A DNA stretch of 64,000 nucleotides. Origin: an uncultured Bacteroidales bacterium (GTDB taxonomy: Bacteria > Bacteroidota > Bacteroidia > Bacteroidales > F082). Position numbers and translations under genes: made by a program. The notes under the pieces are model-generated. The model saw only the letters and a program-made list of their open reading frames with translations, did no database searches and was not told the origin of the DNA. The stretch covers positions 62,001 through 126,000 of the forward strand of contig CALCYT010000040.1 in assembly GCA_937906455.1 (NCBI GenBank), read 5' to 3'. Positions 55,121 through 62,883 of this stretch are shown piece by piece (the first letter of the stretch is position 1; the number at the start of each line of letters is the position of its first letter).

Positions 55121-55160
55121 CGTCATTTCGACTGAAACGATGCGGAATGGAGAAATCTTT
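55121..55160. repeat. palindromic repeat, copy B (single arm)
   Basis: One arm of the repeat family: starts CGTCATTTCGACTG and ends TGGAGAAATC before TTT. The second arm is missing. It lies in the leader of the nitroreductase gene, non-coding. Confidence 0.75.
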
Positions 55161-55171
55161 AATAATTTTTG

Positions 55172-55179
55172 CAAAATTA
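55172..55179 (-). promoter_or_regulatory. -7 promoter box of the cytoplasmic nitroreductase gene
   Basis: TAATTTTG on the reverse strand, 83 bases upstream of the start at 55088, giving an unusually long leader (about 75 nt) for this window, filled by repeat copy B. Confidence 0.5.
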
Positions 55180-55300
55180 ACAAATTTTCAGTTTCATCTG
55201 ACATTTTTTAATGTAATTCATAAAATTGCGACTTTTAATGGGTAACTTAGAGTAATTCAAGAATGACATTAAAAATTTATTAGAGAAAAACATTTTTTAT

Positions 55301-55308
55301 TATTTTTG
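55301..55308 (+). promoter_or_regulatory. -7 promoter box of the second DUF5686 gene
   Basis: TATTTTTG ends 15 bases before the ATG at 55324. A TTG in frame at 55306 overlaps the box and is not a credible start. Confidence 0.55.
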
Positions 55309-55323
55309 CATGTTTTAAGAATC

Positions 55324-57783
55324 ATGAAAATTAAAATAATTATAATATCAGTTTTCTTGCTATTTGTCAATATCATTGCCAAAGCACAGGTTTTCAGCGT
55401 CAGCGGCACCGTGATTGACAGCGTCACGCGGCAGACATTAGCGTTTGTCAACATCATCGTCAACGATGACGGCACTTTCGGCACAAGCACCGACATTGAC
55501 GGAAAATTCAGCATCAAAAGCAAGCATGAGATTAAGACTTTGACATTTTCCTACGTCGGATACAACAAAAAAACTGTAAGCGCCAATTTGTTGACCGAGA
55601 CATCGAATAAGATATTCCTTCAGCCGGAGATGTATGAGCTTCAAGAGGTTACGGTGTATGCCGGTGAGAACCCCGCACATCGTATCATCGATAACGTGGT
55701 GAAAAACCGTCGGCGAAATAACCCCGAACAGCTTGATTATTACTCATATACGATTTACGACAGGATGGTTTTCACCGTCGATACCACCGAAGTCACCGAC
55801 TCCATGTTTGTCGATTTCGGCAAAATAGTGCGCGACAACGACCTGATGGTGATGGAGACCGTTTCCGAGATTTATCATAAAAAACCTGATAAAAACAAGC
55901 GTGAGATAAAGGCCAACATCGTCTCAGGACTGAAAAACCCGATGTATTTCTTCGTGCTTGACGGCATGCAAAGCTCACATTTTTATGACGAATTCATCAC
56001 TGTTTACAAGAAAAACTACGTCAACCCCATCACTCCGGGCAGCAAATCGCGTTATTTCTTCGGTCTCGAATCGACCATGCCGACCATCGATGGCGACACC
56101 TTATATATAATATCGTTCAAGCCGCGACGCAACACCACATTCGACGCACTTAAAGGCGTGATGACCATCACATCCGACGGCTGGGCTATCGTCAACGTGA
56201 AAGCTGAAGCCGCCGACAAAAGCAACACCCTCGACGTGAAAATACAGCAGCTTTACTCCAAAATCAATGATTCCGTGTGGTTTCCGGTACAGCTGAACAC
56301 CGATATCATATTCATTAGAATGCTCGCCTACAACAATTATATGGAAATTGGAATGGGACAACCCGAAATAAGCAACACATCGCTCAACGGCATCGGGAAA
56401 AGCTATATCTCAAACATAAACATCACCGAACCCATTGATAATAAAAAGTTTGGCTCAACCGACATCGACCTTGCCGAAGATTCGGGAATGAAAGACGAGA
56501 CATACTGGAGTTATTATCGCAATGACAGTCTAAACGAAAGAATATTAAACACTTACAGGCTGGTTGACACTTTGATGGATGACATGGTAAACGAAATCGG
56601 CATCGACATGGACGACCTCATGGATGCCGCGAACACCATCCTCAAGGACGGCTCCATACCTTGGGGCAAATTCAATGTCGGGCTGTCAGATTTCATGAAC
56701 TATAACATCGGAAACAAGTTTTACCTCGGTCTTGGACTCTCCACTAACGAGAAACTGTCGAAAATCTTCAGAATTGGCGGCTATTTCGGCTATTGGTTTG
56801 GGCCTAAACGCCCCAACTACGGCGGCAATTTTGAGATTAAGTTCAACAAAAAACAAGATTTCGGACTGCATCTGCGTCTCGACCACCGTTACAACGTTTT
56901 AGGCGATTATGACCTTATGAACGGCGGCAATAACCCTCTAAACGAGAGCAATTACAAGAATTTCTACATCAAGTGGACCACTCTGAACACCACGGCGTCG
57001 GCTGAGTTGTCAACGCGTTTCGCCAAGGTCTTTAAAGGCTTTGTGAGATTCAGCATCAGCGATAAGCAGATGTACGATTGGTATTCTTACAACCTTGGCG
57101 GACGCAGCTACAGCGGCACTTTCCGCATCACAACACTCGATTTCAGGGTCAGAATAGCACCTGGCGAGCGATATATGCTCGCCCCGAAAGGCCTCACCAT
57201 CGTGCGACAAGGCAAACCTATAATCTGGCTTTCTTACCAAAAAGGTCTGAAAGATATTCTTGACTGTCCGTTTGACTTCGACAAGATTCAAGCGCAGCTA
57301 ACATATTCATGGTTAACGCGTTACATTGGAAAATCGACAGTCACGATACAAGCGGGATATGTCTTTGGCGACGTGCCTGTGTTTGAGAATTTCAACATTT
57401 TCGCCAGCAACCACGGCTTCGCACTCTATGCCACCGAAAGTTTCGCCACCATGCAAATCAACGAATTTATATGCGACAGATTCGCTTTGCTTTTCTTTAC
57501 TCATAATTTCGGTAAGTTATTCAAAACCAAACGATTCAATCCAGAGTTTATCTTCGCGACCAATATCGGATGGGGCGACATCAGCGAAGTGCACAGACAC
57601 AGCGGTTTGGAACTGAAAACCATGAAAGACGGATTTTATGAAAGCGGTATCGTTATTGATAACTTATTGAAAATCAGCACTGCAAGTTTGGGCTTCGGCA
57701 CATATTACCGTTATGGAGCCAATTCTTACGACAAAATTGGAGACAATTTCTCCTTCAAGCTCAAACTCTCAATAAAATTATAG
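55324..57783 (+). CDS. CarboxypepD_reg-like / DUF5686 outer-membrane protein (second copy)
   Basis: This 819-residue exported protein has a signal peptide (IIISVFLLFVNIIAKAQ), then the same architecture as the gene at 51897. The beta-sandwich is SGTVIDSVTRQTLAFVNIIVN with TSTDIDGKFSI. The DUF5686 start is YAGENPAHRIIDNVVKNRRRNNPEQLDYYSY, and a long beta-rich region ends FSFKLKLSIKL. The two proteins are clearly paralogous in layout but strongly diverged in sequence. Function is unknown; an outer-membrane location is inferred. It has its own promoter box and overlaps the convergent kinase gene by six bases. Confidence 0.82.
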   Translation: MKIKIIIISVFLLFVNIIAKAQVFSVSGTVIDSVTRQTLAFVNIIVNDDGTFGTSTDIDGKFSIKSKHEIKTLTFSYVGYNKKTVSANLLTETSNKIFLQPEMYELQEVTVYAGENPAHRIIDNVVKNRRRNNPEQLDYYSYTIYDRMVFTVDTTEVTDSMFVDFGKIVRDNDLMVMETVSEIYHKKPDKNKREIKANIVSGLKNPMYFFVLDGMQSSHFYDEFITVYKKNYVNPITPGSKSRYFFGLESTMPTIDGDTLYIISFKPRRNTTFDALKGVMTITSDGWAIVNVKAEAADKSNTLDVKIQQLYSKINDSVWFPVQLNTDIIFIRMLAYNNYMEIGMGQPEISNTSLNGIGKSYISNINITEPIDNKKFGSTDIDLAEDSGMKDETYWSYYRNDSLNERILNTYRLVDTLMDDMVNEIGIDMDDLMDAANTILKDGSIPWGKFNVGLSDFMNYNIGNKFYLGLGLSTNEKLSKIFRIGGYFGYWFGPKRPNYGGNFEIKFNKKQDFGLHLRLDHRYNVLGDYDLMNGGNNPLNESNYKNFYIKWTTLNTTASAELSTRFAKVFKGFVRFSISDKQMYDWYSYNLGGRSYSGTFRITTLDFRVRIAPGERYMLAPKGLTIVRQGKPIIWLSYQKGLKDILDCPFDFDKIQAQLTYSWLTRYIGKSTVTIQAGYVFGDVPVFENFNIFASNHGFALYATESFATMQINEFICDRFALLFFTHNFGKLFKTKRFNPEFIFATNIGWGDISEVHRHSGLELKTMKDGFYESGIVIDNLLKISTASLGFGTYYRYGANSYDKIGDNFSFKLKLSIKL

Positions 57784-58686
57784 TTTTTGATAAAAATCCA
57801 GCAAGCCATCTATAGGGTTTTTCAAAATTTTCTCACATGTAATATTATGATTTTCAAGTACTTGCAATAAAATGTCTTGAAAAACAAATGCTATTGAGCC
57901 GACAAAGCCGAACACGTCATTTCGACCGGAGCCGATAGGCGTAGTGGAGAAATCTCCTGCAATTGAACCGTTGCTTTGTTTGGAAGAGATTTCTCCACTC
58001 CCTTCAGTCGGTCGAAATGACGATAAGAATGCCTCAAAACATTCAGATACTATTGTCTTAATATATTGATTATCAATATTTTCACTTGCAAACTTAGCAA
58101 ATTCAGCCAAATATCTTGAAGGCGACTCGCCATGGTACACGTTTTCCAACAGCGTTGCCCTGTCAAGATGATATTTTTCATCAAACTTCACGCGCAATCC
58201 GGCGGGCATTATCTTATAATAATAGTCATGCACCATACGTTTTCCGATATGACATCCACTGCCTTCATCGCCAATCATAAATCCAAGAGAGACACGGCTT
58301 TCGGTGATTTTTTCACCATTGTATGCACATGCGTTCGAGCCGGTCCCCAAGATGCAGGCCACACCCGCTCTTCTGCCAAAGAGAGCATGACAAGCAGCCA
58401 AAGTATCAGGATATACCTCTATGTCATTGATTTTGAACACTATAGCCATTATCATCGCCACTTTATTCTGATTAGCCTCAGTACCACATCCAGAACCGTA
58501 AAATAAAATCTTATCAACACATTGATTGTCAATGATTTCCTTGGCCTCGCAAATAATTCTACGGATAGTTTCATTATCAGTGAAGTTTGGATTGAAACCA
58601 TTGGTTACAAATCGTTTAGCGACAACTTTGCCATCTAAAACAAGCCATTCAGCTTTGGTTGAACCGCAATCGATAATCAGCGTCAT
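57778..58686 (-). CDS. BadF/BcrAD-type ATPase, N-acetylglucosamine kinase-like, with repeat-derived insertion
   Basis: This 302-residue ASKHA-fold kinase shows TLIIDCGSTKAEWLVLDG (phosphate-1 loop), ILFYGSGCGT, ACILGTGSNACAYNG (phosphate-2) and LGFMIGDEGSGCHIGKRMV (sugar/adenosine region), as in GlcNAc-kinase-like BadF/BadG proteins of Bacteroidota. It would phosphorylate an amino sugar in cell-wall or glycan salvage. Residues about 222-258 (SSFRPTEGSGEISS... to GRNDV) are encoded by a 108-base palindromic repeat kept in frame. Family members as I recall them are about 280 residues, so a net excess of roughly 20 is expected. ATG 58686 is used; the longer frame overlaps the promoter. Confidence 0.85.
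   Translation of the reverse strand: MTLIIDCGSTKAEWLVLDGKVVAKRFVTNGFNPNFTDNETIRRIICEAKEIIDNQCVDKILFYGSGCGTEANQNKVAMIMAIVFKINDIEVYPDTLAACHALFGRRAGVACILGTGSNACAYNGEKITESRVSLGFMIGDEGSGCHIGKRMVHDYYYKIMPAGLRVKFDEKYHLDRATLLENVYHGESPSRYLAEFAKFASENIDNQYIKTIVSECFEAFLSSFRPTEGSGEISSKQSNGSIAGDFSTTPIGSGRNDVFGFVGSIAFVFQDILLQVLENHNITCEKILKNPIDGLLDFYQKL
57915..58022. repeat. palindromic repeat, copy C (complete, inside a coding gene)
   Basis: The left arm begins CGTCATTTCGACCG and ends AGTGGAGAAATCTC. The right arm begins GAGATTTCTCCACT and ends CGGTCGAAATGACG, its inverse. The two arms are about 38-42 bases and separated by about 28 bases. At 108 bases (36 codons) it is in frame with the kinase gene and introduces no stop. 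Confidence 0.9.
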
Positions 58687-58701
58687 GTCTAAATTTTTCT
58701 G

Positions 58702-58709
58702 CAAAGATA
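58702..58709 (-). promoter_or_regulatory. -7 promoter box of the GlcNAc-kinase-like gene
   Basis: TATCTTTG on the reverse strand lies 15 bases upstream of the start at 58686. Confidence 0.55.
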
Positions 58710-58740
58710 AAAAAAACTTCACACCTATTGATATATTTGT

Positions 58741-58748
58741 TACATTTG
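58741..58748 (+). promoter_or_regulatory. -7 promoter box of speA
   Basis: TACATTTG lies 50 bases upstream of the speA ATG at 58799. The leader contains GTGC-GTA-GCAC (58776-58786) within outer arms AAAGT/ACTTT, a weak dyad of unknown meaning. Confidence 0.55.
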
Positions 58749-58798
58749 CAGCTCAAAATAATGTCAAACTAAAAAGTGCGTAGCACGTTACTTTCACT

Positions 58799-60712
58799 AT
58801 GGGAAGAAGTATGAGAAAATGGCGTGTTGAGGACTCGGCAGAGCTTTACAACATCAACAATTGGGGTATTAACTATTTCTCTATCAACGAGAAAGGTCAT
58901 GTAGTGGTGACGCCGCGAGAAGGCTGTGCCTCCGTTGACCTGCGTGAACTTGTCGATGAGTTGCAACTCCGCGACGTGTCGGCTCCAATGCTGATTCGTT
59001 TTCCTGACATCATTGACACACGCATTGAGAAAATCGACTCATGCTTCAAGGAGGCGGCCAAAGAATACGATTACAAAGGCAAGAACTTCATCGTTTTTCC
59101 CATCAAAGTCAATCAGATGCGTCCTGTTGTCGAGGAGATCGTGAGTCATGGTAAGAAATTCAACATAGGTCTGGAAGCCGGTTCTAAGCCCGAGCTGCAT
59201 GCCATCATCGCATCGAACACCGACAGCGAGTCGTTGATAATATGCAACGGCTACAAAGACGAGAGTTTCATCGAGTTGGCGCTTCTCGCTCAGAAAATGG
59301 GACGCACAATCATCATAGTTGTCGAGAAAATGAATGAGTTACGTCTCATCGCCAAGCTCTCTAAGCAACTGAAAGTGACGCCAAAAATCGGCATCCGCAT
59401 CAAATTGGCGAGTTCAGGTGCGGGCAAATGGGAAGACTCCGGCGGCGACGCCTCCAAGTTCGGGCTCGCACCGTCGGAATTGCTTGAAGCTCTTGAGTTT
59501 CTTGAGAAAAACAACATGATGGACTGCCTGAAACTCGTGCATTACCACATCGGAAGTCAGGTCACAAAAATCAGAAGCATAAAGATTGCCCTGAAGGAGG
59601 CGGCACAGTTTTACGTACAGCTTCACAAGATGGGCTTTAACATTGAGTTTGTTGACGTTGGCGGCGGTCTCGGTGTCGATTACGACGGCTCCCACTCAGC
59701 CAACAGCGCAAGCTCTGTCAACTACACCATACAGGAATACGTCAACGACGCCATCTTCTCCATAGTGGACGCCTGCGACAAAAACGGTTTGCGGCATCCT
59801 AACATCATCAACGAATCGGGACGCGCGCTGACGGCACATCACTCCGTGCTGATTATGGAAGTCCTTGAGACTGCGTCGATTCCGACATGGGACGACGATG
59901 TGGAGACTGTAGATCCTGACGACCACGAGCTGATTCACGACCTCTATGAGACTTGGGAGAATCTCAGCAGCAAGCAGTCGTCGATGCTTGAGACTTGGCA
60001 CGACGCCCAAGAGATAAGAGAAGAAGCGCTCGACCGTTTCAACATGGGGCTTGTTGACCTTAAGACAAGAGCTAAAATAGAACGTCTTTTCTGGTCTATA
60101 GCACAGGAAATCAATCAGTTGGCATCTCAGCAGAAACGAGTGCCCGATGAGTTGCTCGCCTTGCCGAAACTGTTGGCCGACAAATATTTCTGCAATTTCT
60201 CAATGTTTCAGTCACTGCCTGATGCCTGGGCCATCGACCAGGTGTTCCCTGTTATGCCAATACACCGTTTGAACGAATATCCTGACCGTGAGGCCACTTT
60301 GCAGGACATCACTTGCGACTCCGACGGCAAGATGACGACCTACGTCACAGGTCACAGCTTGTCGCACAATCTGCCGGTGCATTCTCTCACAAAAAACGAG
60401 CCATATTACATAGGTGTGTTTCTCGTGGGTGCCTATCAGGAGATTTTAGGCGACATGCACAACCTCTTCGGCGACACCAACGCCGTTCACGTCTCTGTTG
60501 ACGAAAAAGGTTATTCTATCGACCAACTCATTGACGGCGAGACAGTTGCAGAGGTGTTGGAATATGTACAATACAGTCCGAAGAAACTTGTCAGGACCGT
60601 TGAGTCATGGGTGACGAGCTGCGTGAAAGCAGGCAAAATCACCGTTGAAGAAGGGAAAGAGTTCCTCTCTAATTACCGTTCAGGACTTTACGGATATACG
60701 TATTTAGAGTAA
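58799..60712 (+). CDS. speA: biosynthetic arginine decarboxylase
   Basis: This 637-residue fold-III PLP enzyme decarboxylates arginine to agmatine for polyamine synthesis. It shows WRVEDSAELYNINNWGINYFSINEKGHVVV, PLP Schiff-base Lys103 in FPIKVNQ, SSGAGKWEDSGGDASKFGL, HYHIGSQ, FVDVGGGLGVDYDGS, NESGRALTAHHSVL and the C-terminal GVFLVGAYQEILGDMHNLFGDTNAVHV. Length is normal. An ATG four codons downstream is a possible alternative start. The final codons (TTA GAG TAA) read as part of the heptamer pattern that follows. Confidence 0.96.
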   Translation: MGRSMRKWRVEDSAELYNINNWGINYFSINEKGHVVVTPREGCASVDLRELVDELQLRDVSAPMLIRFPDIIDTRIEKIDSCFKEAAKEYDYKGKNFIVFPIKVNQMRPVVEEIVSHGKKFNIGLEAGSKPELHAIIASNTDSESLIICNGYKDESFIELALLAQKMGRTIIIVVEKMNELRLIAKLSKQLKVTPKIGIRIKLASSGAGKWEDSGGDASKFGLAPSELLEALEFLEKNNMMDCLKLVHYHIGSQVTKIRSIKIALKEAAQFYVQLHKMGFNIEFVDVGGGLGVDYDGSHSANSASSVNYTIQEYVNDAIFSIVDACDKNGLRHPNIINESGRALTAHHSVLIMEVLETASIPTWDDDVETVDPDDHELIHDLYETWENLSSKQSSMLETWHDAQEIREEALDRFNMGLVDLKTRAKIERLFWSIAQEINQLASQQKRVPDELLALPKLLADKYFCNFSMFQSLPDAWAIDQVFPVMPIHRLNEYPDREATLQDITCDSDGKMTTYVTGHSLSHNLPVHSLTKNEPYYIGVFLVGAYQEILGDMHNLFGDTNAVHVSVDEKGYSIDQLIDGETVAEVLEYVQYSPKKLVRTVESWVTSCVKAGKITVEEGKEFLSNYRSGLYGYTYLE

Positions 60713-60713
60713 A

Positions 60714-60734
60714 GTTTAGAGTTTAGAGTTTAGA
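60714..60734 (+). repeat. 7-bp tandem repeat array (GTTTAGA x3)
   Basis: Three perfect GTTTAGA copies lie directly after the speA stop codon. The last bases of speA (TTTAGAGTAA) look like one further degenerate unit. Confidence 0.85.
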
Positions 60735-60738
60735 GTAA

Positions 60739-60776
60739 AACGCGAAGGGATGTCATGAATGACATCCCTTCGCGTT
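60739..60776. terminator. hairpin between speA and the tRNA-Ser/tRNA-Pro unit (probable terminator)
   Basis: Perfect 18-base inverted repeat AACGCGAAGGGATGTCAT with a 2-base centre. On the reverse strand it is followed by TTTTA, so it suits termination of the tRNA transcript; on the + strand no T run follows, so termination of speA is less certain. Confidence 0.7.
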
Positions 60777-60779
60777 GTG

Positions 60780-60854
60780 TCGGGGTAGCAGGATTCGAAC
60801 CTGCGACCCCCTGCTCCCAAAGCAGGTGCGCTAGCCGGACTGCGCTATGCCCCG
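60780..60854 (-). tRNA. tRNA-Pro (TGG)
   Basis: A 75-nt tRNA including discriminator A. The anticodon stem CCTGC/GCAGG has loop TTTGGGA with anticodon TGG, and the T arm has AGGTTCGAATCCT. The acceptor is CGGGGCA with TACCCCG, leaving a C-A mismatch at pair 6. CCA is not encoded. Confidence 0.93.
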
Positions 60855-60865
60855 ATAGCATCTCG

Positions 60866-60953
60866 CGGAGAAGGGGGGATTCGAACCCCCGGTAGCCTTA
60901 GGGGCTACGACAGTTTAGCAAACTGTTGGTTTCAGCCACTCACCCACCTCTCC
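60866..60953 (-). tRNA. tRNA-Ser (GCT)
   Basis: An 88-nt class II tRNA with a long variable arm (TAGCCCCTAAGGCTA). The anticodon stem ACAGT/ACTGT has loop TTGCTAA with anticodon GCT. The acceptor starts GGAGAGG and ends CTTCTCC, with discriminator G. It is transcribed first, followed by tRNA-Pro 11 bases later. CCA is not encoded. Confidence 0.94.
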
Positions 60954-60976
60954 AGTCTTCTGCGGCTTAGCGGCTG

Positions 60977-61007
60977 CAAAAATACAACAATTTTCAATAC
61001 CTTCAAA
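60977..61007 (-). promoter_or_regulatory. promoter of the tRNA-Ser/tRNA-Pro unit
   Basis: On the reverse strand TTTG (61007-61004), 19 nt, TATTTTTG (60984-60977); tRNA-Ser begins 23 bases downstream. Confidence 0.75.
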
Positions 61008-61063
61008 CATTTTTTTTAATTTTTTTTATTTCATTTTTTCGATGTTGATAATCATAAATTTAT

Positions 61064-61071
61064 TAAATTTG
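61064..61071 (+). promoter_or_regulatory. -7 promoter box of the alkaline phosphatase gene
   Basis: TAAATTTG ends 17 bases before the ATG at 61089. The region 60954-61088 otherwise holds only this and the opposing tRNA promoter. No obvious Pho-box-like direct repeat was recognised. Confidence 0.6.
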
Positions 61072-61088
61072 CAAAAAATAATTTCATC

Positions 61089-62165
61089 ATGAGAATACGC
61101 AAAGTTTTATCAGTCTTAATCATTGCTGCGGCGATATTTTCAAGTTCTTGCTGCTCAAATAACGAAAAACAGTCAACACAAAAAGCCAAAAACGTCATCC
61201 TGCTTATCGGTGACGGCATGGGACCGGCTCAAGTTTATTCGCTAATCATGACAAGTCATGAGAAGACCGCTTTCCAGCGTTTCCCCTACTCCGGATTCTC
61301 GATTACGAAATCCGCATCAAATGAGATTACCGACTCGGCGGCAGGCGGTTCAGCTGTAGCTAACGGCAACAAAACAAAGAATTATATGGTGGGCATGACA
61401 TCCGACAGCATCCCTGTCCCAAGCATGCTTGACATTTTCGCCGAACAAGGCAAGAAGACCGGTGTTGTCGTCACCTGCGCCGTGACTCATGCGACACCCG
61501 CGTCATTCATAGCTCACAATATCAACAGAAAAAACAACGAGGAAATCGCCCTTGAGATTTCCAACAGAGAGAATCTCAATGTTCTCTTCGGCGGCGGCAA
61601 GAAATATTTCACTGAGCGCAAGGACAAGCAAGACCTCTTGAACAAGATGTGGGATAATGGGTGGAACATCTATGACTCGCTTTCGCAGATTGAGGACAAC
61701 AACGCGAAAACCATGGTGCTGACATGCAACAAACACATGGTCAAAGCCCCGGACCGCGGCGATTTCCTGCCGAAGGCAACGGCAAAAGCCATCGAGATGC
61801 TTGACAACGAAAAAGGCTTTTTCCTCATGATTGAAGGCTCGCAGATTGATTTCGCAGGCCATGCCAACGACTCGGCGACTCTCGTCGAGGAGATGCGCGA
61901 TTTCAACAATACACTCAATGTGGTCCTTGACTTCGCCGAGAAAGACGGCAATACTTTAGTGGTCGTCACCGCCGACCACGAGACAGGCGGCCTCACTTTG
62001 ATTGACCCCGATAGGAAATACACCCGGACCGACTTCAAGTTCAGCACCACGAGTCACTCCGCGGTGTTTGTGCCGGTGTTCGCTTACGGCCCTCAAGCCG
62101 CACGGTTCTCAGGCATACAAGACAACACGGAAATATTCAATAAAATAATGACAATTGCTAATTAA
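61089..62165 (+). CDS. alkaline phosphatase (lipoprotein)
   Basis: This 358-residue protein has a lipoprotein signal (LIIAAAIFSSSCC, Cys21 or Cys22). The catalytic domain is a compact PhoA-type alkaline phosphatase: NVILLIGDGMGPAQV (metal-binding Asp), EITDSAAGGSAVANG with the nucleophile Ser in DSAA, VVTCAVTHATPASF, MIEGSQIDFAGHAND (metal ligands) and VVTADHETGGL, then a late THSAVFVPVFAYGP. It hydrolyses phosphomonoesters outside the cytoplasm. It lacks long insertions and is short compared with E. coli PhoA (about 470). It ends at a strong hairpin shared with the convergent DUF3332 gene. Confidence 0.93.
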   Translation: MRIRKVLSVLIIAAAIFSSSCCSNNEKQSTQKAKNVILLIGDGMGPAQVYSLIMTSHEKTAFQRFPYSGFSITKSASNEITDSAAGGSAVANGNKTKNYMVGMTSDSIPVPSMLDIFAEQGKKTGVVVTCAVTHATPASFIAHNINRKNNEEIALEISNRENLNVLFGGGKKYFTERKDKQDLLNKMWDNGWNIYDSLSQIEDNNAKTMVLTCNKHMVKAPDRGDFLPKATAKAIEMLDNEKGFFLMIEGSQIDFAGHANDSATLVEEMRDFNNTLNVVLDFAEKDGNTLVVVTADHETGGLTLIDPDRKYTRTDFKFSTTSHSAVFVPVFAYGPQAARFSGIQDNTEIFNKIMTIAN

Positions 62166-62180
62166 AAAAAATCATATAAT

Positions 62181-62219
62181 AAAAAGATGCCGGAGCCATC
62201 AGGCTCCGGCATCTTTTTT
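62181..62219. terminator. bidirectional rho-independent terminator (alkaline phosphatase / DUF3332)
   Basis: A perfect hairpin has stem GATGCCGGAGCC/GGCTCCGGCATC with loop ATCA, flanked by A5 upstream and T6 downstream. It sits between two convergent genes and can end both. Confidence 0.93.
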
Positions 62220-62232
62220 GATGAATAAAGTT

Positions 62233-62733
62233 TTATTTTACATACATTTCGCGGAAATTGTCAACTCCATCCTGCGACAGTTCCACCAAAGTTGTCGTCT
62301 CTCCCATGTTCAAGCAAATGTGGTTGTCATCCGCATAAGAGAACATCGGAGTAATTGTCTCACCTTGTTTCACAAACCAAACACCATTTTGAGTGATAAA
62401 CTGAACCGTCTCATCACCTTTGGTGATTGTGTAACCATCTTCATTTGCCTCAACCAAGTATTTGCCATTTTCTGTTTCGATAACTTCTGTGTTTTGTGCG
62501 ACAATTTTTTGACCCGTCCAGAACTCTATGCTGTTGATTACAAACGCATCTGCCACGACGGACAGTTCATAAACAGGGAGAATGCTGAATGCCAAGAAAA
62601 CAATTTCGTTGACAAACGGGCTGCCAACTGATTTGTTCCAGTTGTAAACTTTGTTAGTTAAACCAAACGAACCGATGCATGATGACAAGAACAATGTCGC
62701 TGCCAATGCAATTGATAAAAATACCTTTTTCAT
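62233..62733 (-). CDS. DUF3332 family lipoprotein
   Basis: This 166-residue protein has a lipoprotein signal (ALAATLFLSSCIG, Cys19) followed by a conserved region FGLTNKVYNWNKSVGSPFVNEIVFLAFSILPVYELSVVADAFVINSIEFWTG, which contains two hydrophobic stretches and is typical of DUF3332. A polar beta-rich C-terminal half follows (GKYLVEANEDGYTITKGDETVQFIT). The family's role is unknown; a membrane location is likely. It has its own promoter (62801-62770) and shares a terminator with the alkaline phosphatase gene. Confidence 0.85.
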   Translation of the reverse strand: MKKVFLSIALAATLFLSSCIGSFGLTNKVYNWNKSVGSPFVNEIVFLAFSILPVYELSVVADAFVINSIEFWTGQKIVAQNTEVIETENGKYLVEANEDGYTITKGDETVQFITQNGVWFVKQGETITPMFSYADDNHICLNMGETTTLVELSQDGVDNFREMYVK

Positions 62734-62769
62734 GATTTTAATTTTTTAATTAAACGTTTATTTTTGGGG

Positions 62770-62801
62770 CAAAATTAAGAAATTTTCAAATATATTTCAA
62801 A
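62770..62801 (-). promoter_or_regulatory. promoter of the DUF3332 gene
   Basis: On the reverse strand TTTG (62801-62798), 20 nt, TAATTTTG (62777-62770), 36 bases upstream of the start at 62733. Confidence 0.7.
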
Positions 62802-62841
62802 AAAAAATTAATTTTTTTTCACTTATGTCAAAACTTATATA

Positions 62842-62849
62842 TATCTTTG
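62842..62849 (+). promoter_or_regulatory. -7 promoter box of the RRM protein gene
   Basis: TATCTTTG ends 34 bases before the ATG at 62884. The leader is very A/T-rich. Confidence 0.6.
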
Positions 62850-62883
62850 CATTTAAATATTATAACTAATTTAACATTATAGT

